A DNA stretch of 64,000 nt from Lysobacter sp. yr284 (lineage in GTDB: Bacteria > Pseudomonadota > Gammaproteobacteria > Xanthomonadales > Xanthomonadaceae), in NCBI RefSeq assembly GCF_900107375.1, contig NZ_FNPT01000002.1:244690-308689 (forward strand). Direction: 5' to 3'. The translations under genes and the position numbers were made by a program. Below the pieces are notes generated by a model. That model did not search any database. It saw nothing but the letters and a program-made list of their open reading frames with translations, and was not told the DNA's origin. Of the stretch, positions 16,344 to 24,987 are shown one piece after another (positions within the stretch are counted from its first letter, which is position 1; every line of letters starts with the position of its first letter).

Positions 16344-17576
16344 TTACTTCGCCAGATCCACCCAAACCAGATGATGATCGCTGGCTTCGGAGATCTTCGA
16401 CTCTTCGCTCCCGGCCTTCGGCCAGAACACGCCCGTGCCCTCGACCTTCCAGCCGCGCGAGGGCAGCACGTAGTCCAGCCGCAGCGTCCCGGCCTTCGGG
16501 CCGAAGTCGCCGGTGTGGGTGGCGATGTCGCCCTTGCGCGCGAAGCCGTAGCCGCGCGCGCGTTCGCTGGCGCCTTCGCTGCGCGGGACGTGGCTGGAGT
16601 CCACGCGCGGGTGGTCGAGCAGTTGCTTGATCGCGCCGGGCACGCCGTCGCCGTCGACCGGATCGGCGTTCATGTCGCCGACGATGACGAAGCGCGCGTC
16701 CGCGTCCAGGCCGCCGCAGCGGCCCTGGTCGTCGCACAGCCACGACGGCGCGCCGCCGTCGAGGTAGCGCGCCCACAGGCCGATCTCATCGAAGTTGCGC
16801 GCGCCGTTGCGGTCCTCGGGACCGTCGAACACCGGCGGGGTCGGGTGCGCGGCGAGGAAGTGCAGCACGCCCAGCGGCGTTTTCACCGGCACGTCCCAAT
16901 GCGACTTGGACGACAGCCGCATCTGCGGCCACACCGCCGCGGAGTACCACGGCTTGCCGGTGGACGGGTCGCGCGGTTGCCGCGCGTTGGGCAGGTTCGC
17001 CCACTTGAAGGTCTGGAAGCTGCGCACCGCGGCGGCGTCGATGGGGTACTTCGACAGCACCAGCATGCCGTACTGGCCCGGGTGCAGGCCGTAGCCCCAG
17101 GCGTCGTTGCCGCGCGCGCGGTCGCTGCGCGCGGCGTCGCCGGCCTTGCCGTCGCCGTCCAGGTCCAGGCCGCTGGGCACGCCGGTGTTGACCGCGGCGA
17201 GGTAGCGATACGGATAGCGCAGCGCGTCGCCGCCGCCGGGCTGGGCGACTTCGAGGTAGTCGCGCTGGAACAGTTCGGCCGCGCGCTGCTGCGGGTCGTA
17301 GTCGAATTCGTTGAGCAGGACCAGGTCCGGGCGCACGCGCTGCAGCACCGCGGCGATCTTGCGCGCGTTGTCGTCGCCGGCCTGGAAGCGCTTGACCAGG
17401 CCGCCGTCGGCCTCGTCGTACAGCGAGGTGTTGTAGGTCGCCACGCGCAGCCGCGCCGGCGCGGCTGCGTCCTGGGCGCGGACATAGGCCTGGGGATCGC
17501 CGTGGACGTTCACTTGCGTGCAGGCCGCGAGCAGGGCCGCGGCGAGCGCGGCGCAGGGAAGGAGGTGTCTGGACAT
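16344..17576 (-). CDS. Endonuclease/exonuclease/phosphatase-family lipoprotein
   Basis: 410-residue EEP-superfamily hydrolase. The signal MSRHLLPCAALAAALLAAC ends in a lipobox (LAAC, Cys19), so it is a membrane-anchored lipoprotein. Metal-site motifs run in order: RVATYNTSLYD (Asn), LVLLNEFDYDP (Glu), FVIVGDMNADP (Asp/Asn) and SDHHLVWVDL (catalytic His). The superfamily cleaves phosphodiesters in nucleic acids, sugars or lipids; the substrate is not evident, and extracellular DNA is one option. AAGGAGG lies 9 bp before ATG 17576. Confidence 0.9.
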   Translation of the reverse strand: MSRHLLPCAALAAALLAACTQVNVHGDPQAYVRAQDAAAPARLRVATYNTSLYDEADGGLVKRFQAGDDNARKIAAVLQRVRPDLVLLNEFDYDPQQRAAELFQRDYLEVAQPGGGDALRYPYRYLAAVNTGVPSGLDLDGDGKAGDAARSDRARGNDAWGYGLHPGQYGMLVLSKYPIDAAAVRSFQTFKWANLPNARQPRDPSTGKPWYSAAVWPQMRLSSKSHWDVPVKTPLGVLHFLAAHPTPPVFDGPEDRNGARNFDEIGLWARYLDGGAPSWLCDDQGRCGGLDADARFVIVGDMNADPVDGDGVPGAIKQLLDHPRVDSSHVPRSEGASERARGYGFARKGDIATHTGDFGPKAGTLRLDYVLPSRGWKVEGTGVFWPKAGSEESKISEASDHHLVWVDLAK

Positions 17577-17718
17577 GCGCGCGATGATCGCATGGGGGAA
17601 GGTTGCCAGCGTTACAGGTTCGGGGCAGTCGCCAGGGGGCGCATGGAACCAGGGCAATGGGACGCATCGACGCGCCCGGCCGCTGCCTTGATTGCCTGTT
17701 TCCTTCGTCGCCTTCGCC

Positions 17719-17748
17719 AAAAAAAACGCCCCGGCCAGGCCGGGGCGT
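17719..17748 (-). terminator. Rho-independent terminator of the 18-kb lipoprotein gene
   Basis: On the minus strand an 11-bp stem, ACGCCCCGGCC/GGCCGGGGCGT, with almost no loop is followed by a run of T. It lies 24 bp after the lipoprotein stop codon at 17772. Confidence 0.92.
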
Positions 17749-17771
17749 CCTCACGCCGCTTGCGCAGCGAT

Positions 17772-18206
17772 TTACAGCGTGCAGCCCATCGCCGAGTACT
17801 GGGCCTTGCTCTGCTCCAGCGCGGTCTTGCAGGCGCTGGCCAGGGCGGCCTTGCCCTGCGGGGTCGAGGCGGCCTGGGTCCAGGCGGTGCGGCTCTGCTC
17901 GAGCGCGCCTTCCAGACCGGCGCGCTGCTCGGCCGGGACCTTGTCGGTCAGACAGGTCTTGACCTTGGTCAGGTAGTCGTCGCATTCCGGCACGCCGACG
18001 CTGGCGGTCGGGGCGGCGGCCGGCGCGGCGGCATCGGCCGGGGCGGCCGGAGCGGCGTCGGTCGGGGCCGCAGCCGGGGCGTCGGCAGCCGGGGCGGCCG
18101 CGGCGTCGGCGGCCGGGGCGGCGTCGGCGGGCTTGTCGGCCGGCTTGTTGCAGGCGGCCAGCGCCAGGGTAACGGCGGCGGCCAGGAACAGGACCTTCAC
18201 TTTCAT
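17772..18206 (-). CDS. Ala/Pro-rich lipoprotein with Cys-containing C-terminal domain
   Basis: 144 residues: a lipoprotein signal (MKVKVLFLAAAVTLALAAC, Cys19), a ~60-residue Ala/Pro/Asp tether and a C-terminal helical domain (PECDDYLTKVKTCLTDKVPA, then CKTALEQSKAQYSAMGCTL) with four Cys that probably pair in the periplasm. ATG 18206 has GGAG 7 bp upstream and gives a clean signal. The tether suggests it reaches through the peptidoglycan. No enzymatic motif; function unknown. Confidence 0.8.
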   Translation of the reverse strand: MKVKVLFLAAAVTLALAACNKPADKPADAAPAADAAAAPAADAPAAAPTDAAPAAPADAAAPAAAPTASVGVPECDDYLTKVKTCLTDKVPAEQRAGLEGALEQSRTAWTQAASTPQGKAALASACKTALEQSKAQYSAMGCTL

Positions 18207-18331
18207 TGCGGACTCCATGTGGCGGTAGGTGATGAGGGTGGCGGCTCCATTGCCAGGCCAGCGAGTGGCGCCATCCCGCACGTCGTGGTTACGACGCGGC
18301 TACGAGATACACGACCTGAACGTGACGCGTG

Positions 18332-19069
18332 TTACGAATGTGTAAAAACCCGCCAGTCGCGGCCATCGAAGGCCTCCAACGGTCGGAACCGGCGCTTGTA
18401 GTCCATCTTCGGATGGCCGGCGATCCAGTAGCCCAGGTACAGGTGGCGGCGGCGCTCGCGCCGCGCCCATTCGATCTGGCGCAGGATCGCCAGCGTGCCC
18501 AGGCTGCGGTCGGCGAGGTCGGGGTCGTAGAAGGTGTAGACCGCCGACAGGGCGTCCTCGACCACGTCGGTGACCGCGACCGCGAGCAGGCGGCCGTGGC
18601 CGGCCTCGCGCAGTTCCAGGAAGCGGTTCTCGCTCCAGCTGCCGATCAGGAACTGGTCGAACTCGATCGCGCCGTGGCCGTCCATGCCGCCGCCGGCGTG
18701 GCGCGAGGCGAGGTAGCGCTTGTACAGCGCCAGTTGTTCCGGCGTGCGTTCGGCGCGGTGCACGCGCATCTCCACCTGCGCGTTGCGCGCCAGGCAGCGG
18801 CGCTGGCTGCGGTCGGGCACGAAGCGGTCGACCGCAATGCGCACCGCCACGCAGGCGCGGCAGCCGCTGCAGTGCGGGCGATAGACGATGTCGCCGGAGC
18901 GGCGGAAGCCCCAGCCCAGCGCATGCGGATACCACTCGCGCAGGCGCGGGTCGCGCGGATCGAGCACCAGGTCGCGGGCGATGCGCTCGGGCCAGTAGCC
19001 GCAGGCGTGCTCGCCGGTGTGGAACAGGCGGAGGTCGTCGCTGTCCGGCTGCTGCGGTTGCGTGCCCAT
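18332..19069 (-). CDS. bpt: Aspartate/glutamate leucyltransferase (N-end rule)
   Basis: 245-residue aminoacyl-tRNA-protein transferase of the Bpt/ATE fold, which adds Leu from Leu-tRNA to N-terminal Asp/Glu and marks proteins for ClpSAP. Family motifs: [38 protein letters not shown] with the conserved Cys cluster, and [18 protein letters not shown] near the end. Length fits Bpt (about 235-250). ATG 19069 gives the standard start; ATG 19105 would add 12 residues. Confidence 0.93.
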   Translation of the reverse strand: MGTQPQQPDSDDLRLFHTGEHACGYWPERIARDLVLDPRDPRLREWYPHALGWGFRRSGDIVYRPHCSGCRACVAVRIAVDRFVPDRSQRRCLARNAQVEMRVHRAERTPEQLALYKRYLASRHAGGGMDGHGAIEFDQFLIGSWSENRFLELREAGHGRLLAVAVTDVVEDALSAVYTFYDPDLADRSLGTLAILRQIEWARRERRRHLYLGYWIAGHPKMDYKRRFRPLEAFDGRDWRVFTHS

Positions 19070-19290
19070 GGCGGCAGCATAGCGCCGGGTCGGTGAGTTG
19101 CGCATGCAATGGCTCCCGGTTCGCGAAGCGGGGTGTCGGTGCGGCCTGGGACCCCGCCGCGGGCGCGCGCGCCGGCCGCTGCGCGGCTGGCGCCGGGCTG
19201 AACCGGCGCGGGTCCTTGTCAACCGCCACGCGGCCAGGGCGTTGATCCGGTCATCGGCGCCGCGGTGGCGCCCGCCCGCAGGAGTCCACG

Positions 19291-19935
19291 ATGAATCGTT
19301 TTCCCCTCTACCTCGCCGCGATGACCGCGGTCGCGATGTTCGCCGGCGCGGCGACGGCGGCGTTCGCCGCGCCGCAGGCCGGCGGCGACGGCGCGCAGCG
19401 TCCGCGCATGAAGATCGACGCCAACGGCGACGGCGTGATCACGCGTGAGGAAGCGGCCAAGGTCCCGCGCCTGGCCGAGCGTTTCGACGAACTCGACAAG
19501 AACCGCGACGGCAAGCTCGACGCCAGCGAGCGTCCGCAGCGCCGCGGCGGGCGCGAGCACGGCGGCCGCCACGGCGGCGCCGGCGGCGCGGCCCGGCTCG
19601 ACACCGACGGCGACGGCCGGATCAGCCAGGCCGAGGCGGCCAAGTCGCCGCGCCTGGCGAAGAATTTCGCCGCCATCGACGCCAACCAGGACGGCTACAT
19701 CGTGCGCGGCGAACTGCGCGGCTATTTCCAGCGCGAGCGCCCGAAGTGGGAGGCCGAGCGGGCCAAGCGCTTCGACGCCAAGTTCGCCGAAGCCGACCTC
19801 AACCGCGACGGCAAGCTGAGCAAGATCGAAGTGCAGGAAAAGATGCCGCGGCTGGCCGCGCAGTTCGCCTTCCTCGACGAGAACCGCGACGGCTTCCTGA
19901 GCAAGACCGAGCTCAAGCCCGACGGCAAGCGCTGA
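19291..19935 (+). CDS. Secreted calcium-binding protein with six EF-hands
   Basis: 214 residues. A signal peptide (about 1-26, ending ATAAFAA) is followed by six DxNxDG-type loops at about 43, 69, 104, 130, 159 and 187: [60 protein letters not shown] and [12 protein letters not shown]. All carry the canonical acidic positions, so Ca2+ binding is well supported. A Gly/His/Arg-rich segment (about 82-100) separates pairs 1-2 and 3-4. It is probably periplasmic or extracellular. GGAG precedes the ATG, and the gene is monocistronic with its own terminator. Confidence 0.9.
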   Translation: MNRFPLYLAAMTAVAMFAGAATAAFAAPQAGGDGAQRPRMKIDANGDGVITREEAAKVPRLAERFDELDKNRDGKLDASERPQRRGGREHGGRHGGAGGAARLDTDGDGRISQAEAAKSPRLAKNFAAIDANQDGYIVRGELRGYFQRERPKWEAERAKRFDAKFAEADLNRDGKLSKIEVQEKMPRLAAQFAFLDENRDGFLSKTELKPDGKR

Positions 19936-20009
19936 CCGCCGGCGTCGCCGACGCCGCTGCGGCCGGGCGCGTTCGCGTCCGGCCGCGCACCCCACCCTAG
20001 CTGTAGTTC

Positions 20010-20037
20010 AGGGCGCCGTGAGGGCGCCCTTTCTTTT
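20010..20037 (+). terminator. Rho-independent terminator after the EF-hand gene
   Basis: AGGGCGCC (20010-20017) pairs with GGCGCCCT (20023-20030) across a 5-nt loop, followed by TTCTTTT. It lies between two convergent genes. Confidence 0.88.
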
Positions 20038-20069
20038 GCGCGCGTTTCGCGCGCGGCGCGGCGCGCGGC

Positions 20070-21335
20070 TCAACCGAAGCGGCCGTCCTTGTACAGCACC
20101 AGCGCGATGCTCGCCAGCAAGGCCAGGTTGCTCCAGACGATCGCCGGCTTGCCCAGCATCCAGCGGTAGCCGAAGCCGGCGCGCGGGTCGCGCCCGCTCT
20201 CGCGGTAGGAGCGGTCGAGCAGCGGCCCGATCTCGCGCGGCAGCCAGTGCAGCATCTGCCAGTTCATCAGCGCGACCGAGACCAGCAGGAACGCCGCCGG
20301 CGCCAGCCAGCCCGCGCTCATGGCTAGGGTCAGCAGCAGGCCCAGGCAGACCAGCGCGGCGCTCGCCGACATCGCGATCATCAGCCGGTGCACGCGCCGG
20401 CGCTCGTGCGCGTCGCGCGCGTGGCACAGCAGCAGGCGGGTCATCACGAAGGTGCCGAAAGCGCCGCCGACGATGCCGCCGACGACGCCGCCGACCTGCA
20501 CGCTCCAGCGCGCGCCGTGCTCCAGCGCCTCGCCGCCGCCGGCGGCCGCGAACGGCGCGAGCAGGCGGTCGAGCAGGGCGACCGCGCCGCCGCCGGCGGC
20601 GCCGCCGCTGGCCGAGGACGCGCCCAGGCCGAACTTGCCGGCCAGGCTGGAGCCGGCGGCGCTGCCGGCCAGGGCCGCGACGGCGATCGACGGCGGCGCG
20701 ATCAGGCCCAGGCTCGAGGCGACCAGGGTGGTGAAGCCGACCGAGGGCGCGCTGGCGCGGGCGAACGCGGCGAAGCGCTCCAGCAGTTCCTCGCGCACCG
20801 CGCCGCGCGCGCGCGACAGCCGCTTGCGCACCGCCGCGTCGCTGAGCCCGAGCAGGGCCGCGACCTGCTGCGAGCTCTGGCCTTCGCGGTAGTACAACAG
20901 CAGCACTTCGCGGCTTTCGTCGGGCAGCGCCGAGATCAGCTCGGCCGCGACCCGGGCGCGCTCGGCCTCCAGCAGGGTTTCGATCGCGCCGGGCGTGGGA
21001 TCGGCGGCCAGCTCGATCGCCAGCTCCGCGTCCTCGACCGCGCGCGGCTGGCGCACCCGCGCGCGCAGGTGGTCGCGGGCGAGGTTGCGGGTGATCTGGC
21101 GCAGCCACGGCAGGAAGCTGGACGGGTTGTGCAGCTTGCGGATGTTCTGCCAGGCGCTGAGGAAGGCCTCCTGGGCGATGTCCTCGCTGGCCTGGACGTC
21201 GCGCACCATCGCCAGGGCGATCGCGGTGACCGAGTTCTGGCAGGCGCCGACGATGCGCGAATAGGCGGCGGTGTCGCCGCGCGAGGCCAGCGGCAGGTCC
21301 AGGCCGATCAGCGAGTCCAGGGCCTCGGCGCTCAT
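20070..21335 (-). CDS. ECF-type sigma factor with fused C-terminal membrane domain
   Basis: 421 residues. The N-terminal ~190 are a complete ECF sigma factor: region 2 includes VRDVQASEDIAQEAFLSAWQ and PSSFLPWLRQITRNLARDHL, and region 4 has LPDESREVLLLYYREGQSSQ then VAALLGLSDAAVRKRLSRAR. After about residue 200 come a Gly/Ala-rich hydrophobic region (SVQVGGVVGGIVGGAFGTFV) and at least four membrane helices (about 260-275, 300-345, 395-412). ATG 21335 is chosen; ATG 21407 would add a Pro/Arg tail. No separate anti-sigma gene is adjacent, so the membrane part may hold the sigma domain itself. Confidence 0.88.
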   Translation of the reverse strand: MSAEALDSLIGLDLPLASRGDTAAYSRIVGACQNSVTAIALAMVRDVQASEDIAQEAFLSAWQNIRKLHNPSSFLPWLRQITRNLARDHLRARVRQPRAVEDAELAIELAADPTPGAIETLLEAERARVAAELISALPDESREVLLLYYREGQSSQQVAALLGLSDAAVRKRLSRARGAVREELLERFAAFARASAPSVGFTTLVASSLGLIAPPSIAVAALAGSAAGSSLAGKFGLGASSASGGAAGGGAVALLDRLLAPFAAAGGGEALEHGARWSVQVGGVVGGIVGGAFGTFVMTRLLLCHARDAHERRRVHRLMIAMSASAALVCLGLLLTLAMSAGWLAPAAFLLVSVALMNWQMLHWLPREIGPLLDRSYRESGRDPRAGFGYRWMLGKPAIVWSNLALLASIALVLYKDGRFG

Positions 21336-21507
21336 CGGGCGCGGCGTCCGGCGAAGGGGCGGTGGGCGGGGCTGCGCATGCGGACGGGCTCCTGGGATCG
21401 GCGGCATCGGCGATGCCTGCAGTCCAGGACGGCGGCGCCGCGGAAATGTGACCGCTCCGGCGGCTGGGTTGCGGGGAGCGGCCTCGGCGGGGAGCAGGCT
21501 CCTGTCG

Positions 21508-21600
21508 CAGAGGCTTCAGCCCCGACGCCCTTGGGCCGGATCGCGGCGGGGCTTCGGGCTATCGGAGAGAAAAGCATCGGGGCTGAAGCCCCTCCCACAA
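21508..21600. repeat. Family-2 REP-like inverted pair
   Basis: Diverged left arm (GAGGCTTCAGCCCCGACGC, about 21510-21528) and right arm (GCATCGGGGCTGAAGCCCCT..., about 21574-21600). The remaining part of the 349-bp gap 21336-21684 is GC-rich with no gene; it should contain the promoter of the sigma gene near 21350-21450, but no clear -10/-35 was found. Confidence 0.78.
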
Positions 21601-21684
21601 AAGCCGCTGCCGCAGAAGCGGGTTCCCACACGAGCCGCCTGCGCAGCGACCGCCGCCTGCGACAAAGCGCGAGCCCGGCGGCCC

Positions 21685-22536
21685 TCAGCCCATCGCGCGC
21701 ACGGTCTTGACCGTCTTGACCACGCGCCACTGCCCTTCGACGCGCTGGACCTGCAAGGTCTTGTACACCGCCACCGAACGGTTGTGGTACGCGCTGTACT
21801 CGACCGTGCCGGCGTCCTTCGAGGTCGGCCGGAACGCGTGCACCTCGATCACTTCCGCCGGCTGGCCGTCGCGCGCGCGGCTGCCGCTGGCCTCGTCGGC
21901 GATCTCCTCGCACTGGCTGGCCGGCAGCAGGCGCAGCTTGTCCCGCGCCAGCGCGGCCAGCAGCGGACGCGGGGCGTCGCGGCGATCCACGCGCAGGCAT
22001 TGGGTGGGCTGGTCGGCCTCGGCCAGCTGCGCGGCGAACACCGCCTGCGCCAGCGCGCGCGGGGTCGCGGCGACGCTGCCGTCGAAGGCGTGCGTGGCCA
22101 GCGCGGCCTCGGCCGGCTCCAGCGCCGGCGCCGCGGCGGGACGGGTGCGGATGCCCTGGAACAGCGCCAGCCCCATCGCCACCGCGATGCACACCAGCAG
22201 GCCGACCTTGATCCGCAGCGCGCGCTTGTCGCCGGGACGGCGCGCCAGTTCGGCGTCGGAACGGAACCGGTACGGCGCCTGGTGGCTCTGCTCGACGCGG
22301 GTGCTGTCGATCAGGCCGGCCTCGCGCAGCAGGTCGCGCGCGCGCAGCTGGTCTTCCGAGCGGATCACCCACACCGTCGGCCGTTCGCCGGCGTCTTCGC
22401 GGTAGCTGAAGCTGGAGCGGCGGTTGCCCTTGTAGGAACGGTCGTTGGTGACCCGCACCTCGATCCCGGCCTCGCGCAGCAACTGGGCGACGCCTTCCAC
22501 GTTCTCCAGGCGCGAACTGGTGAAGACCTGCCTCAT
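21685..22536 (-). CDS. DUF2007-type membrane protein (pathogenicity-like protein)
   Basis: 283 residues. The N-terminal ~75 are a DUF2007 (putative signal-transducing) domain: MRQVFTSSRLENVEGVAQLL, REAGIEVRVTNDRSYKG, then VIRSEDQLRARDLLREAGLI. One membrane helix (about 110-128, RIKVGLLVCIAVAMGLALFQ) is followed by an uncharacterised ~150-residue domain likely in the periplasm. In xanthomonads a similar protein is annotated pathogenicity-like protein beside tesB. It starts 1 bp after the tesB stop, so they share a transcript. Confidence 0.8.
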   Translation of the reverse strand: MRQVFTSSRLENVEGVAQLLREAGIEVRVTNDRSYKGNRRSSFSYREDAGERPTVWVIRSEDQLRARDLLREAGLIDSTRVEQSHQAPYRFRSDAELARRPGDKRALRIKVGLLVCIAVAMGLALFQGIRTRPAAAPALEPAEAALATHAFDGSVAATPRALAQAVFAAQLAEADQPTQCLRVDRRDAPRPLLAALARDKLRLLPASQCEEIADEASGSRARDGQPAEVIEVHAFRPTSKDAGTVEYSAYHNRSVAVYKTLQVQRVEGQWRVVKTVKTVRAMG

Positions 22537-22537
22537 C

Positions 22538-23437
22538 TCAATCCTTCGCCGGTACGTGCGCGGCCGCGTTCGGATCGGCGACGACCCTGATCAAGCCTTC
22601 CTGCGCGGTGCTGGCGACCAGCCGGCCGTCGCGGTCGTAGATCTGCCCGCGCGCCAGCCCGCGCGCGCCCTGCGCGCTGGGGCTGTCGATCGAATACAGC
22701 AGCCATTCGTCGGCGCGGAACGGACGGTGGAACCACAGCGCGTGGTCGAGCGAAGCCATCTGTACGTTGGGCTGGTAATAGCTGATCCCGTGCGGGAAAG
22801 TCGCGGTGCCGAGCAAATGGAAGTCCGAAGCGTAGGCCAGCAGCGCGCGGTGCAGCTCGGGCGCGTCGCCGACGCGCTCGCTGAGGCGGAACCACACTTG
22901 CTGATACGGCGGGCGCTTGGGCGGATTGAGCTCGTCGCGCGGGTACACGTGGCGGAACTCGAACGGCCCCTGGCGCGAGAGCCAGCGCTGCACCTTGGTC
23001 GGCAGCGTCGCCATCACCTGCGGCGGCACCGGCGGCGCCGGCGCGATGTCCTCGGGCTTGGGCACCTCCGGCATCGACAGCTGGTGCTCGCCGCCGTCCT
23101 GCTCGACCTGGAACGAGGCGGCGAGGAAGAAGATCGGCTGGCCGTGCTGGATCGCGGTGACCCGGCGCACCGAGAAGCTGCCGCCGTCGCGGGTGCGGTC
23201 GGCCTGGTAGACGATCGGCGCCTCGATGTCGCCGGCCTTGAGGAAATAGGCGTGCAGCGAGTGCGCCGCGCGCGGCGAATCCAGGGTGGCCTGCGCCGCC
23301 GACAGCGCCTGGCCCAGGACTTGGCCGCCGAACACGTACTTGGTGCCGATGTCGCGGCTCTGGCCGCGGAACAGGTTGTCTTCCAGCCGCTCCAGCGACA
23401 GCAGTTCGATCAGTTCGGAGACGGGTGAGGAAGTCAT
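22538..23437 (-). CDS. tesB: Acyl-CoA thioesterase II
   Basis: 299-residue double-hotdog thioesterase that hydrolyses medium- and long-chain acyl-CoA to free acid and CoA. Family marks: SRDIGTKYVFGGQVLGQALS, DGGSFSVRRVTAIQHGQPIF, LAYASDFHLLGTATFPHG with the catalytic Asp, and SLDHALWFHRPFRADEWLLY. The C-terminal SPSAQGARGLARGQIYDRDG carries the conserved Gln region. Length equals E. coli TesB (286) within 15 residues. Upstream TATACT at 23466-23471 is a likely -10 element. Confidence 0.94.
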   Translation of the reverse strand: MTSSPVSELIELLSLERLEDNLFRGQSRDIGTKYVFGGQVLGQALSAAQATLDSPRAAHSLHAYFLKAGDIEAPIVYQADRTRDGGSFSVRRVTAIQHGQPIFFLAASFQVEQDGGEHQLSMPEVPKPEDIAPAPPVPPQVMATLPTKVQRWLSRQGPFEFRHVYPRDELNPPKRPPYQQVWFRLSERVGDAPELHRALLAYASDFHLLGTATFPHGISYYQPNVQMASLDHALWFHRPFRADEWLLYSIDSPSAQGARGLARGQIYDRDGRLVASTAQEGLIRVVADPNAAAHVPAKD

Positions 23438-23465
23438 CGGCCGGCCGGGTGGGGAGGTCGCGGGG

Positions 23466-23471
23466 AGTATA
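23466..23471 (-). promoter_or_regulatory. Likely -10 element of the tesB transcript
   Basis: TATACT on the minus strand, one mismatch from TATAAT, 28 bp before the tesB start codon. No good -35 is visible at 16-18 bp spacing. Confidence 0.5.
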
Positions 23472-23552
23472 GCGGGACGGCGGACACGCTCCGGGCGCGC
23501 CGCGCCGGTGCGCGAAGGCTTGCGCGGGCGGCCGGCGAGCGCGCCGCGCGGG

Positions 23553-24116
23553 TCAGGGGCGAAGCCGCTCCAGCCCGCACGCGGCCAGCACCTGCGGCCA
23601 GGGGAAGCGCGGGCCGGGATCGCGCTTGCGCGGCACCTGCACGGCCGGATCGTCGCTGGCCTCGACCGTGGCGGTGTCCAGGTCCTCGTGGCCGGCGATC
23701 CAGCGCAGCGACGGCAGCTGCGCGCGCAACCGCGCGAGCAGCGCCAGCAAGGCCTCGACCTGCGCCGGCGGATAGGCCTCGTCCATCGCCTGGCGGCGCG
23801 AATCCAGCCAATGCGGGTAGCGCCCGGTGTTGACCAGTTCGATCCCCAGCGAACGCGGGTTGTAGCCGCGCACGTGGTGGGCGATGCGGTCCTCGGCGAC
23901 GTAGCGCAGCGTGGCGCCGTCGCGGTCGATGTAGTAGTGGCCGCTGTTGCCGGTGCCCGAGGCCGGATACAGCACGCGCTCGCCGTATTCGCGCGCGGCG
24001 GCCAGGTCCGGCAGCTCGGTGCAATGGATCACCACCAGGTCCACCGAGGCCGGATCGCGCGCATCCAGCCGGGTCTCGTAAGGCAGGGGCGCGAGGACGG
24101 AGTTCAGGGGCGGCAT
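23553..24116 (-). CDS. Amidase_2-family N-acetylmuramoyl-L-alanine amidase
   Basis: 187-residue zinc amidase that would cut the MurNAc-L-Ala bond in peptidoglycan or muropeptides. Zinc-site signals: VDLVVIHCTELPD (first His), GNSGHYYIDRDGATLRYV, EDRIAHHVRGYNPRSLGIEL and RWIAGHEDLDTA (second His region). It has no signal peptide, so like AmpD it may act on recycled cytoplasmic muropeptides, but it lacks the AmpD N-terminus and is not called AmpD. ATG 24116 is preceded by TAGCAT 8 bp upstream, suggesting a short leader or none. Confidence 0.85.
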   Translation of the reverse strand: MPPLNSVLAPLPYETRLDARDPASVDLVVIHCTELPDLAAAREYGERVLYPASGTGNSGHYYIDRDGATLRYVAEDRIAHHVRGYNPRSLGIELVNTGRYPHWLDSRRQAMDEAYPPAQVEALLALLARLRAQLPSLRWIAGHEDLDTATVEASDDPAVQVPRKRDPGPRFPWPQVLAACGLERLRP

Positions 24117-24158
24117 GGGCCCGGATGCTACCATTCGGGCCTTCCCCGGAGTTCCGCC

Positions 24159-24362
24159 ATGCCTGTTGCGACGCCCGCCGACTCCGCCCAGGGAATGCCC
24201 CGGGCCGCGCTGCCGCGGCCCGGCCGGGTGGGGCGCGACGGCTCGCATCGCGCGTTCGCGGCGGCTGCGGCCGCGGCGTCCCGCCGGCCGCTGGCGGTCG
24301 CCGGCGGCGATGCGCCCGCGCTGGCCCGCCACCGCCGCGCCGCCCGCCAGGCCCCGCGCTGA
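24159..24362 (+). CDS. Possible small Ala/Arg-rich ORF, uncertain
   Basis: In the 331-bp gap between divergent genes, a 67-codon frame starts at ATG 24159 with CCGGAG 7 bp upstream, and a TACCAT (24129-24134) lies before it. The encoded protein (MPVATPADSAQGMPRAALPR...) is low-complexity Ala/Arg/Pro and resembles no family. The ribosome binding site is the only positive evidence. The rest of the gap up to 24447 holds nothing else recognisable. Confidence 0.25.
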   Translation: MPVATPADSAQGMPRAALPRPGRVGRDGSHRAFAAAAAAASRRPLAVAGGDAPALARHRRAARQAPR

Positions 24363-24447
24363 GGCGACCCGGCCCCGCCCTTTCCGACGCCAAGCCGATC
24401 GCTTCGGTTCGCACGCGATCCGCCACTCCTTCCCATCGGTTCAAACA

Positions 24448-24987
24448 ATGGTCGTTACCGGACACTGCATCCTCTCGCACGGCTTCGAAAGCGGCCCCGA
24501 CGCCACCAAGGTCGCGGCCCTGGCCGAAGCGGCGCAACGCCACGGCTGGACCGCCGAGCGCCCCGACTACACCGACCTGGACGCGCGCAGCGACGTCAGC
24601 AAGTACGGCGACGTCTACGCGCGCATCGAGCGCCTGCTCGCGCTGGCGCGCGCCGCGGCCGAGCGCGGGCCGGTGGTGCTGGCCGGATCGAGCCTGGGCG
24701 CCTACATCTCCGGCGCGGTGTCGATGCAGGTGCGTCCGGCCGGCCTGTTCCTGATGGCGCCGCCGATCCACATGGGCCCGGCGCCGGCGCTGCAGGCCGC
24801 GGACGTGCCGCTGAGCCTGCTGCACGGCTGGGACGACGAACTGATTCCCGCCAGCGATGTGATCGCCTGGGCGCAGCCGCGCCGCGCGCGCCTGCTGCTG
24901 GTCGACGACGGCCATCGCCTGTCCAACCACGTCGACGCGAGCGCGGCTGCGTTCGCTCGTCTGCTGCAGAGTCTCTACAACGCATGA
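24448..24987 (+). CDS. Small alpha/beta-hydrolase (YcfP/UPF0227-like)
   Basis: 179 residues with a minimal alpha/beta-hydrolase core: [20 protein letters not shown] supplies the oxyanion [14 protein letters not shown] holds the nucleophile Ser in GSSLG, and [15 protein letters not shown] and DDGHRLSNH provide the acid and catalytic His. No cap domain or signal peptide, so it is a cytosolic esterase-type enzyme of unknown substrate. Its stop overlaps the rlmKL start by ATGA, so the two are coupled. Confidence 0.85.
   Translation: MVVTGHCILSHGFESGPDATKVAALAEAAQRHGWTAERPDYTDLDARSDVSKYGDVYARIERLLALARAAAERGPVVLAGSSLGAYISGAVSMQVRPAGLFLMAPPIHMGPAPALQAADVPLSLLHGWDDELIPASDVIAWAQPRRARLLLVDDGHRLSNHVDASAAAFARLLQSLYNA

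Noticed and set aside
23553-24116. Calling the amidase AmpD
   Set aside because: The Amidase_2 core is present, but the AmpD N-terminal sequence and length pattern are not.
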